From the NCBI RefSeq assembly GCF_900107395.1, contig NZ_FNPW01000019.1, positions 1 to 64,000 on the forward strand: a stretch of 64,000 nt of DNA, in the 5' to 3' direction. Positions within the stretch are counted from its first letter, which is position 1, and the number at the start of each line of letters is the position of its first letter. Below, in pieces: positions 9,013 to 17,548 of the stretch. The position numbers were made by a program, and so were the translations under genes. The DNA is from Pseudomonas sp. NFIX28 (GTDB lineage Bacteria; Pseudomonadota; Gammaproteobacteria; Pseudomonadales; Pseudomonadaceae). The notes beneath the pieces are model-generated. The model saw nothing but the letters and a program-made list of their open reading frames with translations. It ran no database searches and was not told the origin of the DNA.

Positions 9013-9657
9013 TCAGTTCGGCCCACGGTAAAGACCGTGTGCATCGATATAGGCCAGGACCGCATCAGGCACCAGGAAACGTACCGACTTACCGCTGGCC
9101 AGCAGTTGACGGATCTGGGTGGCGGACACCGCGAGCGGTGTCTGCCAGACGAATGCAATGTGTCCACCCGGCCCTTGCAGGGCCAGGGGATCGCTTACCG
9201 AGCGCGCCGCCAGCAGGTTGCGCAACGCATCCGGCGGCTCGCTGTCGGCATCCGGGCGTTGCAACACCAGGATGTGGCAATGCTGGAGCAACTCTTCCCA
9301 GCGATGCCAGGTAGGCAGGCCGCAAAATGCGTCCCAGCCCAGCAACAGGAACAACTGGTCATCCGCGGCCATCTCGGCCCGCATCTGTTCCAGGGTGTCT
9401 ATGGTGTAGGACGGCTTGTCGCGTTTCAGCTCACGGTCATCCACCACCAGGGGTGAAACACCCGCCACCGCACACTTGACCATCGCCAGGCGGTCCAGCG
9501 CCGACACCTGCGGCGTATCGCGATGCGGCGGCCGCGCGCTAGGCGTCAGGCGCAGCTCATCGAGCCCCAGCGAATCGGCCACCTCCAGCGCACTGCGAAG
9601 ATGACCGATGTGCACGGGGTCGAAGGTACCGCCCAGCAGACCGATACGTTTGGCCAT
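9013..9657 (-). CDS. nadD: Nicotinate-nucleotide adenylyltransferase
   Basis: Converts nicotinate mononucleotide to deamido-NAD in NAD biosynthesis. The nucleotidyltransferase signatures are present: GGTFDPVHIGH at the N-terminus and SATQIR near the C-terminus (the ISxTxxR class). The start is the ATG at 9657 (MAKRIGLLG), which overlaps the proA stop by one base (TGATG), so translation is probably coupled to proA. A much longer open frame upstream in the same phase only shadows proA. Confidence 0.96.
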   Translation of the reverse strand: MAKRIGLLGGTFDPVHIGHLRSALEVADSLGLDELRLTPSARPPHRDTPQVSALDRLAMVKCAVAGVSPLVVDDRELKRDKPSYTIDTLEQMRAEMAADDQLFLLLGWDAFCGLPTWHRWEELLQHCHILVLQRPDADSEPPDALRNLLAARSVSDPLALQGPGGHIAFVWQTPLAVSATQIRQLLASGKSVRFLVPDAVLAYIDAHGLYRGPN

Positions 9658-10922
9658 CAAGTGCGCACATGGCCGTCGCCGAAGACGACATATTTCTCGC
9701 TGGTCAGCCCTTCCAGGCCGACCGGGCCACGGGCGTGCAGCTTGTCGGTGGAAATACCGATCTCTGCGCCCAGGCCATATTCGAAACCGTCGGCAAACCG
9801 GGTCGAGGCATTGACCATCACCGAGCTGGAATCCACCTCGTTGAGGAAACGCCGCGCATCGGTGAAGTTCTCGGTGACGATGGCATCGGTGTGCTGCGAA
9901 CCGTAGGTGTTGATGTGCTCGATGGCCGCATCCAGGCTGTCGACCACCAGGATCGACAGGATCGGCGCGGTGTATTCGGTGCGCCAGTCTTCTTCGGTGG
10001 CTTCGATCACATCGTCGCCCAGCAAGGCGCGGGTACGCGGGCAACCGCGCAGCTCGACCTGCTTGTCGCGATAGATCGCAGCCAAGGGCGGCAATACGCG
10101 CTCGGCGATACCAGCGTGGACCAGCAGGGTCTCCATGGTATTGCAAGGTGCGTAACGCTGGGTCTTGGCGTTGTCGGCGATGCGAACCGCCTTGTCCAGG
10201 TCGGCCGCGACGTCGATGAACACATGACAGACGCCGTCCAGGTGCTTGATCACTGGAACCTTGGCATCGCGGCTGACCCGCTCGATCAGGCTCTTGCCGC
10301 CACGCGGCACGATCACATCGACGAACTCGGGCATAGTGATCAGCGCGCCAACGGCAGCGCGATCGGTGGTTTCCACCACCTGCACCACCTGCGCCGGCAG
10401 ACCGGCCTGCGCCAGCCCTTGCTGAATGCAGGCGGCAATGGCGCGGTTGGAATTGATCGCCTCGGAGCCGCCCCGCAGGATGGTGGCGTTGCCGGACTTC
10501 AGGCACAGGCTGGCAGCATCGATGGTCACGTTGGGACGCGATTCGTAGATGATGCCGATCACGCCCAGCGGCACGCGCATCTTGCCGACCTGGATGCCCG
10601 AAGGCAGATAGCGCATATCGCGAATTTCACCGATGGGGTCAGGCAGCTTGGCCACCTGACGCAGGCCCTCGATCATTTCGTCGATACGTACCGGAGTCAG
10701 CGCCAGACGGTCGAGCAATGCCGGTTCCAGACCATTGGCCCGGCCGTTGGCCAGGTCCTGCTCATTGGCCGCGCTCAGCTCGGGGCGAGCAGCGTCCAAT
10801 GCATCGGCAGCCGCCAGCAATGCGCGGTTTTTCTGCGCAGTGGTGGCACGGGCGATTACCCGCGAAGCTTCGCGGGCAGCGCGACCCAAACGGGTCATGT
10901 AGTCAAGAACGGACTCAGTCAT
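9657..10922 (-). CDS. proA: Gamma-glutamyl phosphate reductase
   Basis: NADPH-dependent second enzyme of proline synthesis, making glutamate-5-semialdehyde. The 421-residue protein has the aldehyde-dehydrogenase-like fold with the catalytic cysteine in RYAPCNTMETLL and the substrate-loop IYESRPNVT. The start at 10922 (MTESVLDYM) fits the family; an upstream in-frame ATG at 10982 is not supported by similarity. It heads the proA-nadD-rsfS-rlmH-mrdA-rodA string and is divergent from mpg. Confidence 0.96.
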   Translation of the reverse strand: MTESVLDYMTRLGRAAREASRVIARATTAQKNRALLAAADALDAARPELSAANEQDLANGRANGLEPALLDRLALTPVRIDEMIEGLRQVAKLPDPIGEIRDMRYLPSGIQVGKMRVPLGVIGIIYESRPNVTIDAASLCLKSGNATILRGGSEAINSNRAIAACIQQGLAQAGLPAQVVQVVETTDRAAVGALITMPEFVDVIVPRGGKSLIERVSRDAKVPVIKHLDGVCHVFIDVAADLDKAVRIADNAKTQRYAPCNTMETLLVHAGIAERVLPPLAAIYRDKQVELRGCPRTRALLGDDVIEATEEDWRTEYTAPILSILVVDSLDAAIEHINTYGSQHTDAIVTENFTDARRFLNEVDSSSVMVNASTRFADGFEYGLGAEIGISTDKLHARGPVGLEGLTSEKYVVFGDGHVRT

Positions 10923-11098
10923 GGTCTGCAGTGGTCTTGGCAAAGAGGAAAGCGGCTGATTATAGCTGTCGCGCCGGCCCACGGACAGCGGTCACGGGCG
11001 GATGGTCGAAATGGACGGCAAATACCTCTCGTTCAGCCTGAATTAAGCCGGGAATTGATATCATTCCGACCCAATTCCCGTCATCGCTCCTGGCTAAC

Positions 11099-11785
11099 AT
11101 GTCCATTCTGTCCATTCCGACGCTGCCCAAGGCCCTGCCTGACAGCTTTTTCGATCGAGACGCCCAGGTCCTGGCCCGTGAACTGCTCGGCAAAATCATC
11201 CGCCACCGGGTCGGCGATCTCTGGTTGTCGGCGCGCATTATCGAAACAGAAGCCTATTACTGCGAGGAAAAAGGCAGCCACGCCTCCCTCGGCTACACAG
11301 AAAAGCGTAAGGCTTTGTTTCTGGACGGTGGACACATCTATATGTACTACGCCCGCGGTGGCGACTCGCTGAACTTCAGCGCCCAGGGTCCGGGTAACGC
11401 GGTACTGATCAAATCGGCCTATCCCTGGGTCGACGAAGTCTCGGGCCCGGCCAGCCTGGCGCAGATGCTCCTGAACAATCCCGATGCCAGCGGCCGGCCA
11501 CGCCCCTCGCAGAAGCTCTGCGCCGGGCAGACCCTGCTGTGCAAGGCGCTGGGCCTGAAGGTCCCGATATGGGACGCCAAGCGCTTCGACCATGAGGTGC
11601 TGTTCGTCGAAGATGTCGGTACCCCCGTTACCAGCATCATCCAGACCACCCGCCTGGGCATCCCCCACGGCCGCGACGAACACCTGATGTACCGTTTTGT
11701 CGATGCCGCCTATGCCCCTTACTGCACCCGGAACCCGCTACGTCGCGGCCAGGTCGAAGGTCGCGACTATCTGCTGCTCGGCTGA
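11099..11785 (+). CDS. mpg: 3-methyladenine DNA glycosylase (AAG/MPG family)
   Basis: Base-excision repair glycosylase that removes alkylated purines and related lesions. The AAG-fold hallmarks are visible: ARELLGK, the catalytic ARIIETEAY (Glu within ETEAY), the ALFLDGGHIYMYYARG stretch and the DNA-intercalating region. At 228 residues it matches bacterial AAG proteins. It stands alone, divergent from proA with a 176-base intergenic region. This family is unrelated in fold to AlkA and Tag. Confidence 0.9.
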   Translation: MSILSIPTLPKALPDSFFDRDAQVLARELLGKIIRHRVGDLWLSARIIETEAYYCEEKGSHASLGYTEKRKALFLDGGHIYMYYARGGDSLNFSAQGPGNAVLIKSAYPWVDEVSGPASLAQMLLNNPDASGRPRPSQKLCAGQTLLCKALGLKVPIWDAKRFDHEVLFVEDVGTPVTSIIQTTRLGIPHGRDEHLMYRFVDAAYAPYCTRNPLRRGQVEGRDYLLLG

Positions 11786-11876
11786 ACCCTTTCGCAGAAC
11801 CGGCGGGCCCGCGGATGGCCTTATCGCGAGCACGCCCGTTCCTACCGTTGAACCGAATAACCGGAGTTGAAAACCT

Positions 11877-13193
11877 ATGGGCCAATGGCTCGATGGAATA
11901 ACCGGCTGGCTGACAATGAACCCCCAATGGCTGGCAGCAGCCGTGTTCATCGTGGCCTGCGTCGAATGCCTGGCGATCGCCGGCCTGATCGTCCCCGGCA
12001 CGGTGCTGCTGTTCGCCATTGCCGTCATGGCCGGCAGCGGCGCGCTGTCCCTGGGCGAAACCCTGGTGCTGGGGTTCTTTGGCGGCTTGCTTGGGGATGT
12101 CGTGTCCTATCTGCTGGGCCGGCGTTTTCACCAGAACATCCGCCGCCTGCCAGGCCTGCGCCATCATCCGGAGTGGATCAACGGCGCCGAGGCGTATTTC
12201 CAGCGTTATGGCATCGCCAGCCTGCTGGTCGGGCGCTTTATCGGCCCCTTGCGGCCCATGCTGCCGATGGTGGCCGGGATGTTCGACATGTCGTTCCCGC
12301 GCTTTTTCTCCGTCAGCCTGCTGGCTGCCGCCGGCTGGACCGTGGCCTACCTGCTGCCGGGCTGGGCCACGGGCGCGGCCATTCGCCTGCCCTTGCCTGA
12401 AGGCTTCTGGCCGCAGGCGGGCATAGTCGCCGCCAGCATCGCCCTGCTGCTGGGCTTGAGCATCAACAGCACAGTGCGTCGCCATCGCAAGGCCAGCCCG
12501 CTGGTGGCCGGCCTCAGCCTGGCGATTCTCGCAGGGCTGTTCATCGGCTATCCCTACCTGGACCATTTCGACCAGGGCCTGATGGCGCTGGTCCAGGAGC
12601 ACCGCAGCCGGGGGCTGGATGAGGTGATGGTGGTGCTCACCCAGTTTGGCGAGTTCCGCACCATGCTGTTCGCCAGCGCCCTGGTCACCTTGCTGTTGCT
12701 GGTCGCCCGGCAATGGAAACAAGCGATTTTCGCGGGCGCCACGCTGTTGTGCACCGCACTGGCCAACACTGGCACCAAACTGTTTTTCGCCCGTATACGC
12801 CCGGAAGTCCTGACCGACCCACTGACCAGCTACAGCATGCCCAGCGGGCATAGCTCCGGCTCGTTCGCGCTGTTCCTGACCCTGGCGGTGCTCGCCGGTC
12901 GCGGCCAGCCGCCGCGCATGCGCCTGACCTGGCTGCTGCTGGGTTGCTTGCCGGCGGCGGCGATTGCCTTGTCGCGGATTTACCTGGGAGCGCACTGGCC
13001 TTCCGACATCCTGGCCGGCGCCATGCTTGCCGCCTGCGTGTGCGCCGCCAGCCTGTGGGTTGCACAGCGCCAGGCTCCGCTGGAGCCCATGCCAGCCAAG
13101 ATCTGGTGGTTGGTATTGCCGGCGCTGGTCGCGCTGTTCGGCTTCGAGGCCGTCAGGCATTTGCCGCACGCCATGTTGCGTTATGCCTACTAG
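11877..13193 (+). CDS. DedA-PAP2 two-domain membrane phosphatase
   Basis: Fusion of two membrane domains. Residues of about 1-200 are a DedA/SNARE-associated domain (GLIVPGTVLLF, RFIGPLRPMLPMVAG), a family implicated in flipping undecaprenyl phosphate and other lipids. The C-terminal half is a PAP2 phosphatase with its motifs in order: KLFFARIRP, YSMPSGHSSG and SRIYLGAHWPSD. The likely substrate is undecaprenyl pyrophosphate or another lipid phosphate, so hydrolysis and translocation may be linked; that coupling is inference. The start at 11877 follows a weak GGAG. The fusion is known in pseudomonads. Confidence 0.88.
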   Translation: MGQWLDGITGWLTMNPQWLAAAVFIVACVECLAIAGLIVPGTVLLFAIAVMAGSGALSLGETLVLGFFGGLLGDVVSYLLGRRFHQNIRRLPGLRHHPEWINGAEAYFQRYGIASLLVGRFIGPLRPMLPMVAGMFDMSFPRFFSVSLLAAAGWTVAYLLPGWATGAAIRLPLPEGFWPQAGIVAASIALLLGLSINSTVRRHRKASPLVAGLSLAILAGLFIGYPYLDHFDQGLMALVQEHRSRGLDEVMVVLTQFGEFRTMLFASALVTLLLLVARQWKQAIFAGATLLCTALANTGTKLFFARIRPEVLTDPLTSYSMPSGHSSGSFALFLTLAVLAGRGQPPRMRLTWLLLGCLPAAAIALSRIYLGAHWPSDILAGAMLAACVCAASLWVAQRQAPLEPMPAKIWWLVLPALVALFGFEAVRHLPHAMLRYAY

Positions 13194-13210
13194 ATAGAGC
13201 GAACGTCTGC

Positions 13211-13310
13211 TGTAGCCGCTGCCGCAGGCTGCGATCGGCCCGCAGGGGCGTTGCGGTTTCCAGATCGCAGAAGGCCTTCGGCCTTATCGCAGCCTGCGGC
13301 AGCGGCTACA
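13211..13310. repeat. REPIN (inverted REP doublet), TGTAGCCGCTGCCGCAGG class
   Basis: Begins TGTAGCCGCTGCCGCAGGCT and ends with its inverted copy, so the whole can fold into a long hairpin. It lies between the convergent DedA-PAP2 and Lon-domain genes. Close relatives occur at 18208, 22844, 41249 and 61012. Confidence 0.85.
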
Positions 13311-13330
13311 GGGCCAAGCCAGAGCCAGGG

Positions 13331-13389
13331 TCAGGATTAGGATTAGGATCAGGATCAGGATCAGGATCAGGATCAGGATCAGGATCAGG
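13331..13389. repeat. Hexanucleotide tandem repeat (TCAGGA) overlapping a stop codon
   Basis: Nine consecutive 6-base units plus a partial tenth; units 2 and 3 are TTAGGA and the rest TCAGGA. On the minus strand it reads as repeated TGATCC, and the terminal partial unit supplies the TGA stop of the Lon-N-domain gene (13385-13387). Each further unit puts another in-frame TGA behind the first. The tract adjoins the REPIN ending at 13310. Confidence 0.9.
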
Positions 13390-13975
13390 CGAACAGTTCG
13401 CCCTGCAATTCGTCCAGCAGGGCCTGGATCGCGTCCAGGCGTTGTTGCGGGTCGTCCAGTTGCAGCAGGTCGATCTTGTCCAGTTCCGAGAACGGCAACA
13501 GGTAGGCCAGTTGGTTGGCCAGCGACTGCTGGCCGGTGGCTTCGGTGCCCATGTTCAGGGCTTCGACCATCGGGTGTTCGGCCAGCGCCTTGAGCAAGGC
13601 AATCAGGTCCCCGTCTTCATCTTGCAGCGGCTGCTCCGGCGCTTCGTCCAGCCATTCGACTTCAGCCACCCGCAGCTGGTCGCGCTGCACTTCGCTGCTC
13701 AGCACCCGAAAGCGCCTTCCGCCCTTGACTCGAATGCCCAACAGGCCGTTGTCCTGCTGATGGAAATCGGTGATCAGCGCTTCACAACCCACCCGCGCAA
13801 AACCTTCCGGGGCGATGCCCACCTCTTCGCCCTCGAGGATGCACACCACGCCGAAGCCGCTGCCCTGTTTCATGCAGCGACCGATCATGTCCAGGTACCG
13901 CGCCTCGAAAATCTGCAAATCGAGGATGCAGTCGGGGAACAGCACCGTGTTCAGGGGGAAAAGCGCCAGGCTCAT
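13385..13975 (-). CDS. Lon N-terminal (substrate-binding) domain protein
   Basis: A 196-residue stand-alone version of the Lon protease substrate-binding domain (ALFPLNTVLFPDCILDLQIFEARYLDMI at the start), without ATPase or protease domains. The exact role is unknown; such proteins may bind substrates or partners. The start at 13975 (MSLALFPLN) was chosen because it begins directly with the conserved domain and is preceded by GGAAACC. The stop codon lies in a hexanucleotide repeat. The last bases of the divergently placed regulator-free lrgB gene lie just upstream, ten bases away on the same strand. Confidence 0.88.
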   Translation of the reverse strand: MSLALFPLNTVLFPDCILDLQIFEARYLDMIGRCMKQGSGFGVVCILEGEEVGIAPEGFARVGCEALITDFHQQDNGLLGIRVKGGRRFRVLSSEVQRDQLRVAEVEWLDEAPEQPLQDEDGDLIALLKALAEHPMVEALNMGTEATGQQSLANQLAYLLPFSELDKIDLLQLDDPQQRLDAIQALLDELQGELFA

Positions 13976-13985
13976 ACAGGTTTCC

Positions 13986-14702
13986 TTAAACCACCAACGA
14001 CACCGCCAACGGCAGGAACACCGCCGTGGCCACACCCATCAGACTCATCGCCAGCGCCGCGAAAGCGCCGCATTCGTCACTTTCCTGCAGGGCCACCGAG
14101 GTGCCCACTGCGTGAGCCGTCATGCCCAGCGCCATGCCGCGGGCTTCCGGGCTATGCACCTGCAGGCGGTTGAGGATGGCGGGGCCGAAAATCGCCCCGA
14201 TCACCCCGGTGATCAAGACGAATACCGCCGCCAGCGCCGCAACGCCGCCGATCTGCTCGGCCACCAGCATGGCGATCGGCGAGGTCACCGATTTCGGCGC
14301 CATGGTCATCAGGATCATGTTCTCGGCACCGAACCACCACCCCAGCAATACGCCCAGGCCAGTGGCGATCACCCCTCCAATCACCAGCGTAGTAAATATC
14401 GGCCAGAACAACTGCCGAATCCGCCGCAGGTTGAGATACAGCGGCACGGCCAGTGCCACTGTCGCTGGCCCTAGGAGAATACTGAGGATTTCCGTGCTCT
14501 TGCGGTACTCGGCGTAGCTCAGGCCACAGCCCAGCAACACGCCGATCACCAGCAACATGGAGACCAGCACCGGCTGCAGAAAGATCCAGCGGGTTTTCTC
14601 GAAGGCCGCCAGGACCAGTTGATAGGCGCCCAGGGTAATGCCGATGCCGAACAATGGATGGTGGATCACCGAGGCCCAGGCGCCCTGCCAGTCGAACATC
14701 AT
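13986..14702 (-). CDS. lrgB: LrgB-family membrane protein (antiholin/murein-hydrolase exporter type)
   Basis: A 238-residue protein of the LrgB/CidB family with several hydrophobic segments and the signature GSTT-like core APKSVTSPIAM and AHAVGTSVAL. Family members act with LrgA/CidA in programmed lysis, and in plants as glycolate transporters; which applies here is unknown. The start ATG at 14702 overlaps the lrgA stop (ATGA), so the pair is translationally coupled. A second ATG follows immediately at 14699. Confidence 0.88.
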   Translation of the reverse strand: MMFDWQGAWASVIHHPLFGIGITLGAYQLVLAAFEKTRWIFLQPVLVSMLLVIGVLLGCGLSYAEYRKSTEILSILLGPATVALAVPLYLNLRRIRQLFWPIFTTLVIGGVIATGLGVLLGWWFGAENMILMTMAPKSVTSPIAMLVAEQIGGVAALAAVFVLITGVIGAIFGPAILNRLQVHSPEARGMALGMTAHAVGTSVALQESDECGAFAALAMSLMGVATAVFLPLAVSLVV

Positions 14703-15061
14703 TGGCCCTCCCCCCGATGCCCGTGACGCTTGACCAGCCGCTGCATCAGCACACCGACGAAGGCCATGGAAATCACCAGCGACAGCACCAATGCGCCGAC
14801 TATCGCCCAGAAATCCGCGGCGATATCCGCCGCATACACCATCACGCCCACCGCGGGCGGCACCAGCAACAGCGGCAGGTAGCGCAGCAGGCTGGAAGCG
14901 GCCAGGTTCAACGGCTCGCCCACCTCGCCGCGCGCCACCAGGAAGATCAGCAGCAACAGCAGGCCGACAATCGGTCCCGGCAGGATCGGCAGGAACAGGT
15001 GATTGATCGCCGTGCCCAGCAATTGAAACAGCACCAGCCATGTCAGACCGCGTAGCAACAT
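14699..15061 (-). CDS. lrgA: CidA/LrgA-family holin-like protein
   Basis: A 120-residue membrane protein with four predicted helices and the family motif PGPIVGLLLLL. CidA/LrgA proteins are holin-like partners of LrgB/CidB. It is the first gene of a two-gene unit, with no LytSR or CidR-type regulator adjacent. The basic C-terminal tail (LVKRHGHRGEGQ) is cytoplasmic by the positive-inside rule. Confidence 0.87.
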   Translation of the reverse strand: MLLRGLTWLVLFQLLGTAINHLFLPILPGPIVGLLLLLIFLVARGEVGEPLNLAASSLLRYLPLLLVPPAVGVMVYAADIAADFWAIVGALVLSLVISMAFVGVLMQRLVKRHGHRGEGQ

Positions 15062-15242
15062 CCCTTCATCCCCCCGAAAAAACGCTGGGCATTATAAGCA
15101 CGCGAGCGCTATGGACCGGCATTCGCCAAAAGCATGGAAGGTTGACCGGAGCAAACCCCCATGATGATCTACAGTGGGTTGTCAGGGGGGCTGCCCCCGC
15201 CCCTTCTGAACTATAAAACCGATGAAACCAAGGAGAGTCTCA

Positions 15243-15698
15243 ATGCCGTATGTTCCTGTTGCAGAGCTCAAAGATTATGTCGGAAAGGAACTCGGACGTT
15301 CCGAATGGCTCACCATCGATCAACAACGTATCAACCTGTTCGCTGAAGCCACGGGTGACTTTCAGTTCATCCACGTAGACCCGGTAAAAGCCGCCCAGAC
15401 GCCGTTCGGCAGCACCATTGCCCACGGTTTCCTGTCGCTGTCGCTGATCCCGAAATTGATGGAAGACATCCTGATCCTGCCCGAGGGCCTGAAGATGGTG
15501 GTCAACTACGGCCTGGACAGCGTGCGTTTCGTCCAGCCGGTCAAGGTCGATTCCAGGGTCCGCCTCAAGGTCGACCTGGTGGACGTCACCGAGAAGAAGC
15601 CCGGCCAGTGGCTGCTCAAGGCCACCGCCACCCTGGAAATCGAAGGCCAGGAAAAGCCGGCCTACGTCGCCGAGCCTTTGTCCCTCTGCTTTGTCTGA
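15243..15698 (+). CDS. MaoC-like hot-dog dehydratase
   Basis: A 151-residue single hot-dog domain of the MaoC/(R)-specific enoyl-CoA hydratase class. The hydratase signature is visible in AEATGDFQFIHVDP, with the catalytic Asp and His, followed by TIAHGFLSLSLIP. It could act in fatty acid or PHA metabolism, but the substrate cannot be told from sequence. The start at 15243 follows a good AGGAGA seven bases upstream; an in-frame ATG at 15222 lacks this. It is monocistronic. Confidence 0.88.
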   Translation: MPYVPVAELKDYVGKELGRSEWLTIDQQRINLFAEATGDFQFIHVDPVKAAQTPFGSTIAHGFLSLSLIPKLMEDILILPEGLKMVVNYGLDSVRFVQPVKVDSRVRLKVDLVDVTEKKPGQWLLKATATLEIEGQEKPAYVAEPLSLCFV

Positions 15699-15801
15699 AA
15701 CATTCCTGATGCGAAACAGCTCACGCTGTTTCGCACAGCCTCTCTATATATAAGCCTCGTTGCTACGGCATACTCGGTCCCCTAATTATCCGGATCCCGC
15801 T

Positions 15802-17520
15802 ATGCGCCCACTTGTACCCCTGGCTCTGACCCTGTTGCTCACCGCATGTGGAGACGGCGAATCGCTGCTGCCTCCCGATGCCCGTCTGCCGGACGGTGGC
15901 CGCTACCGCGGCGATGTGGTCGACGGGTTGCTGCAGGGCCAGGGCCGCATCGACTACCCCAACGGCAGCTGGTATGCCGGCCAGTTCGAGAAGGGCCAGT
16001 GGCACGGCCAGGGCGAATGGCATGGCAGCGACGGCGAGGTCTATCGCGGGCAATTCCAGCAGGGTCTGTTTCATGGCCAGGGCAACCTGACCACCAAGGA
16101 CAGCAGCTACACCGGCGGCTTCAAACTGGGCCGGCGCGACGGTGAAGGCACCCTCAAGGAACGCGGCATGACCTACCGCGGCGAATTCCAGGCCGACCTG
16201 TATTCCGGGCTGGGCCGCCTCGAACTGGAAGACGGCAGCCAATACCAGGGCCAGTTCTCGCGCGGCAAACCCAACGGCGAAGGCCAGCGCAGCGACGCCA
16301 GCGGCAACCAGTTCAGCGGCCGCTTCGTCGACGGCCAGCTGGAAGGCAACGGCACCTTCAGCAGCGCCGACGGCGACCTCTACGTCGGTGGCTTCAAACA
16401 GAACCAGCTCAGCGGCAAGGGCCGCTATGAAAACGCCGACGGCGATGTCTGGATCGGCCAGTTCAAGGAAGGCGCCCTCAGTGGCAAGGGCGAGCTGATC
16501 GGCGTCGACGGCAGCCATTACATCGGCCGCTTCAGTGACTGGCGCTTCAGCGGCCAGGGCCGCCTGAACCTCAGCGACGGCAGCTTCTACATCGGCGGGT
16601 TCGAAGGCGACAACTACCAGGGCCATGGCGTCCTGGTGCTGCGCGACGGCACCGTACAAAGCGGCGACTGGATCAATGGCCTGCGGGTGCGCGATGCCGA
16701 CGGCCGGCTGCTGCCTGACCCGCTGGAAACCGGCCTGCTGGCCCAGGGCCGCCTGCTTGACGAGGCCTTTGCCGCAGTGCCGGCATCGACGCCCGCCATC
16801 GAGCTCTACAGCCTGACGCTGGCCGGTGACGGCAAGCAAAGCGTCTTCCTGCGTGAAGCCGACTATGTCAGCAACATGCTCGCCACCCGTTTTGGCGCCT
16901 ACGGGCAGGTCCGCCTGGTCAACCACCGCGACCGCCTCGACAGCCGCCCCATGGCCACCCGGGAAAACCTGCGGCGCGCAGTGCAGGTCCTGGCCGAACG
17001 CAGCGGCCCGGAAGACGTGTTGTTCATCTACCTGACCAGCCACGGCACCAGCGAACACGAACTGGTGCTCGACCAGCCACGCCTGGAGCTGGCCGACCTG
17101 CCGGCCGACGAGTTGGCCGCAGTGCTGGCGCCCCTCAAAGACCGCGACAAGATCATCGTGATCTCGGCCTGCTATTCCGGCGGGTTCATTCCCGCGCTCA
17201 AGGATCAGCGGACCCTGATCATGACCGCCTCACAGGCCGATCGCGTATCGTTTGGCTGCTCGGAAGAAGCCGACTTCACCTACTTCGGCGACGCCCTGTT
17301 CGCCCGGGCCCTGAACCAGACCGACGACTTGGAGCAGGCTTTCAAACTGGCCAGCGCAACCGTGGCCGAACGCGAACAGACAGACAATTTCGAAGCTTCC
17401 GAGCCGCAGATCTGGGCGCCCAAGGGGGTCTTGGCGCACTGGCAGCATCTACGCAAGCAACAAGCACGAAAGGCGCTGCAAAGCGCCGCCAACGACAGCA
17501 AGGAAGCAAAGAGCAACTAA
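15802..17520 (+). CDS. MORN-repeat lipoprotein with C13 (legumain-like) peptidase domain
   Basis: A 572-residue predicted lipoprotein (lipobox LLTAC, Cys16). After the lipobox come eleven MORN-type repeats of about 23 residues, roughly residues 33-290 (for example QYQGQFSRGKPNGEGQ). A caspase-fold peptidase C13 domain follows, with catalytic His414 in LTSHGT and Cys457 in SACYSGG. The architecture suggests envelope localisation, with the repeats serving as a lipid or peptidoglycan-binding scaffold; that is inference. The first in-frame ATG at 15760 would put a non-signal extension in front, so 15802 is preferred. The substrate is unknown. Confidence 0.88.
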   Translation: MRPLVPLALTLLLTACGDGESLLPPDARLPDGGRYRGDVVDGLLQGQGRIDYPNGSWYAGQFEKGQWHGQGEWHGSDGEVYRGQFQQGLFHGQGNLTTKDSSYTGGFKLGRRDGEGTLKERGMTYRGEFQADLYSGLGRLELEDGSQYQGQFSRGKPNGEGQRSDASGNQFSGRFVDGQLEGNGTFSSADGDLYVGGFKQNQLSGKGRYENADGDVWIGQFKEGALSGKGELIGVDGSHYIGRFSDWRFSGQGRLNLSDGSFYIGGFEGDNYQGHGVLVLRDGTVQSGDWINGLRVRDADGRLLPDPLETGLLAQGRLLDEAFAAVPASTPAIELYSLTLAGDGKQSVFLREADYVSNMLATRFGAYGQVRLVNHRDRLDSRPMATRENLRRAVQVLAERSGPEDVLFIYLTSHGTSEHELVLDQPRLELADLPADELAAVLAPLKDRDKIIVISACYSGGFIPALKDQRTLIMTASQADRVSFGCSEEADFTYFGDALFARALNQTDDLEQAFKLASATVAEREQTDNFEASEPQIWAPKGVLAHWQHLRKQQARKALQSAANDSKEAKSN

Positions 17521-17548
17521 GCTGAAACAGTATCAAGGGGGAAACACT

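Noticed and set aside
13211..13310. Inverted repeats as CRISPR units or transposon ends
   Set aside because: Only two copies per site, no spacers of fixed length, no transposase nearby, and the sequence matches the Pseudomonas REP pattern seen at several other places.
13331..13389. Hexamer repeat as a phase-variation switch of the coding frame
   Set aside because: The unit is a multiple of three and the stop codon is inside the first unit met, so copy changes cannot alter the reading frame or protein.
12944..14173. Plus-strand frame with a long Gly-Ser repeat
   Set aside because: The Gly-Ser run is only the translation of the TCAGGA tandem repeat; the flanking sequence is antisense to the Lon-domain and lrgB genes.
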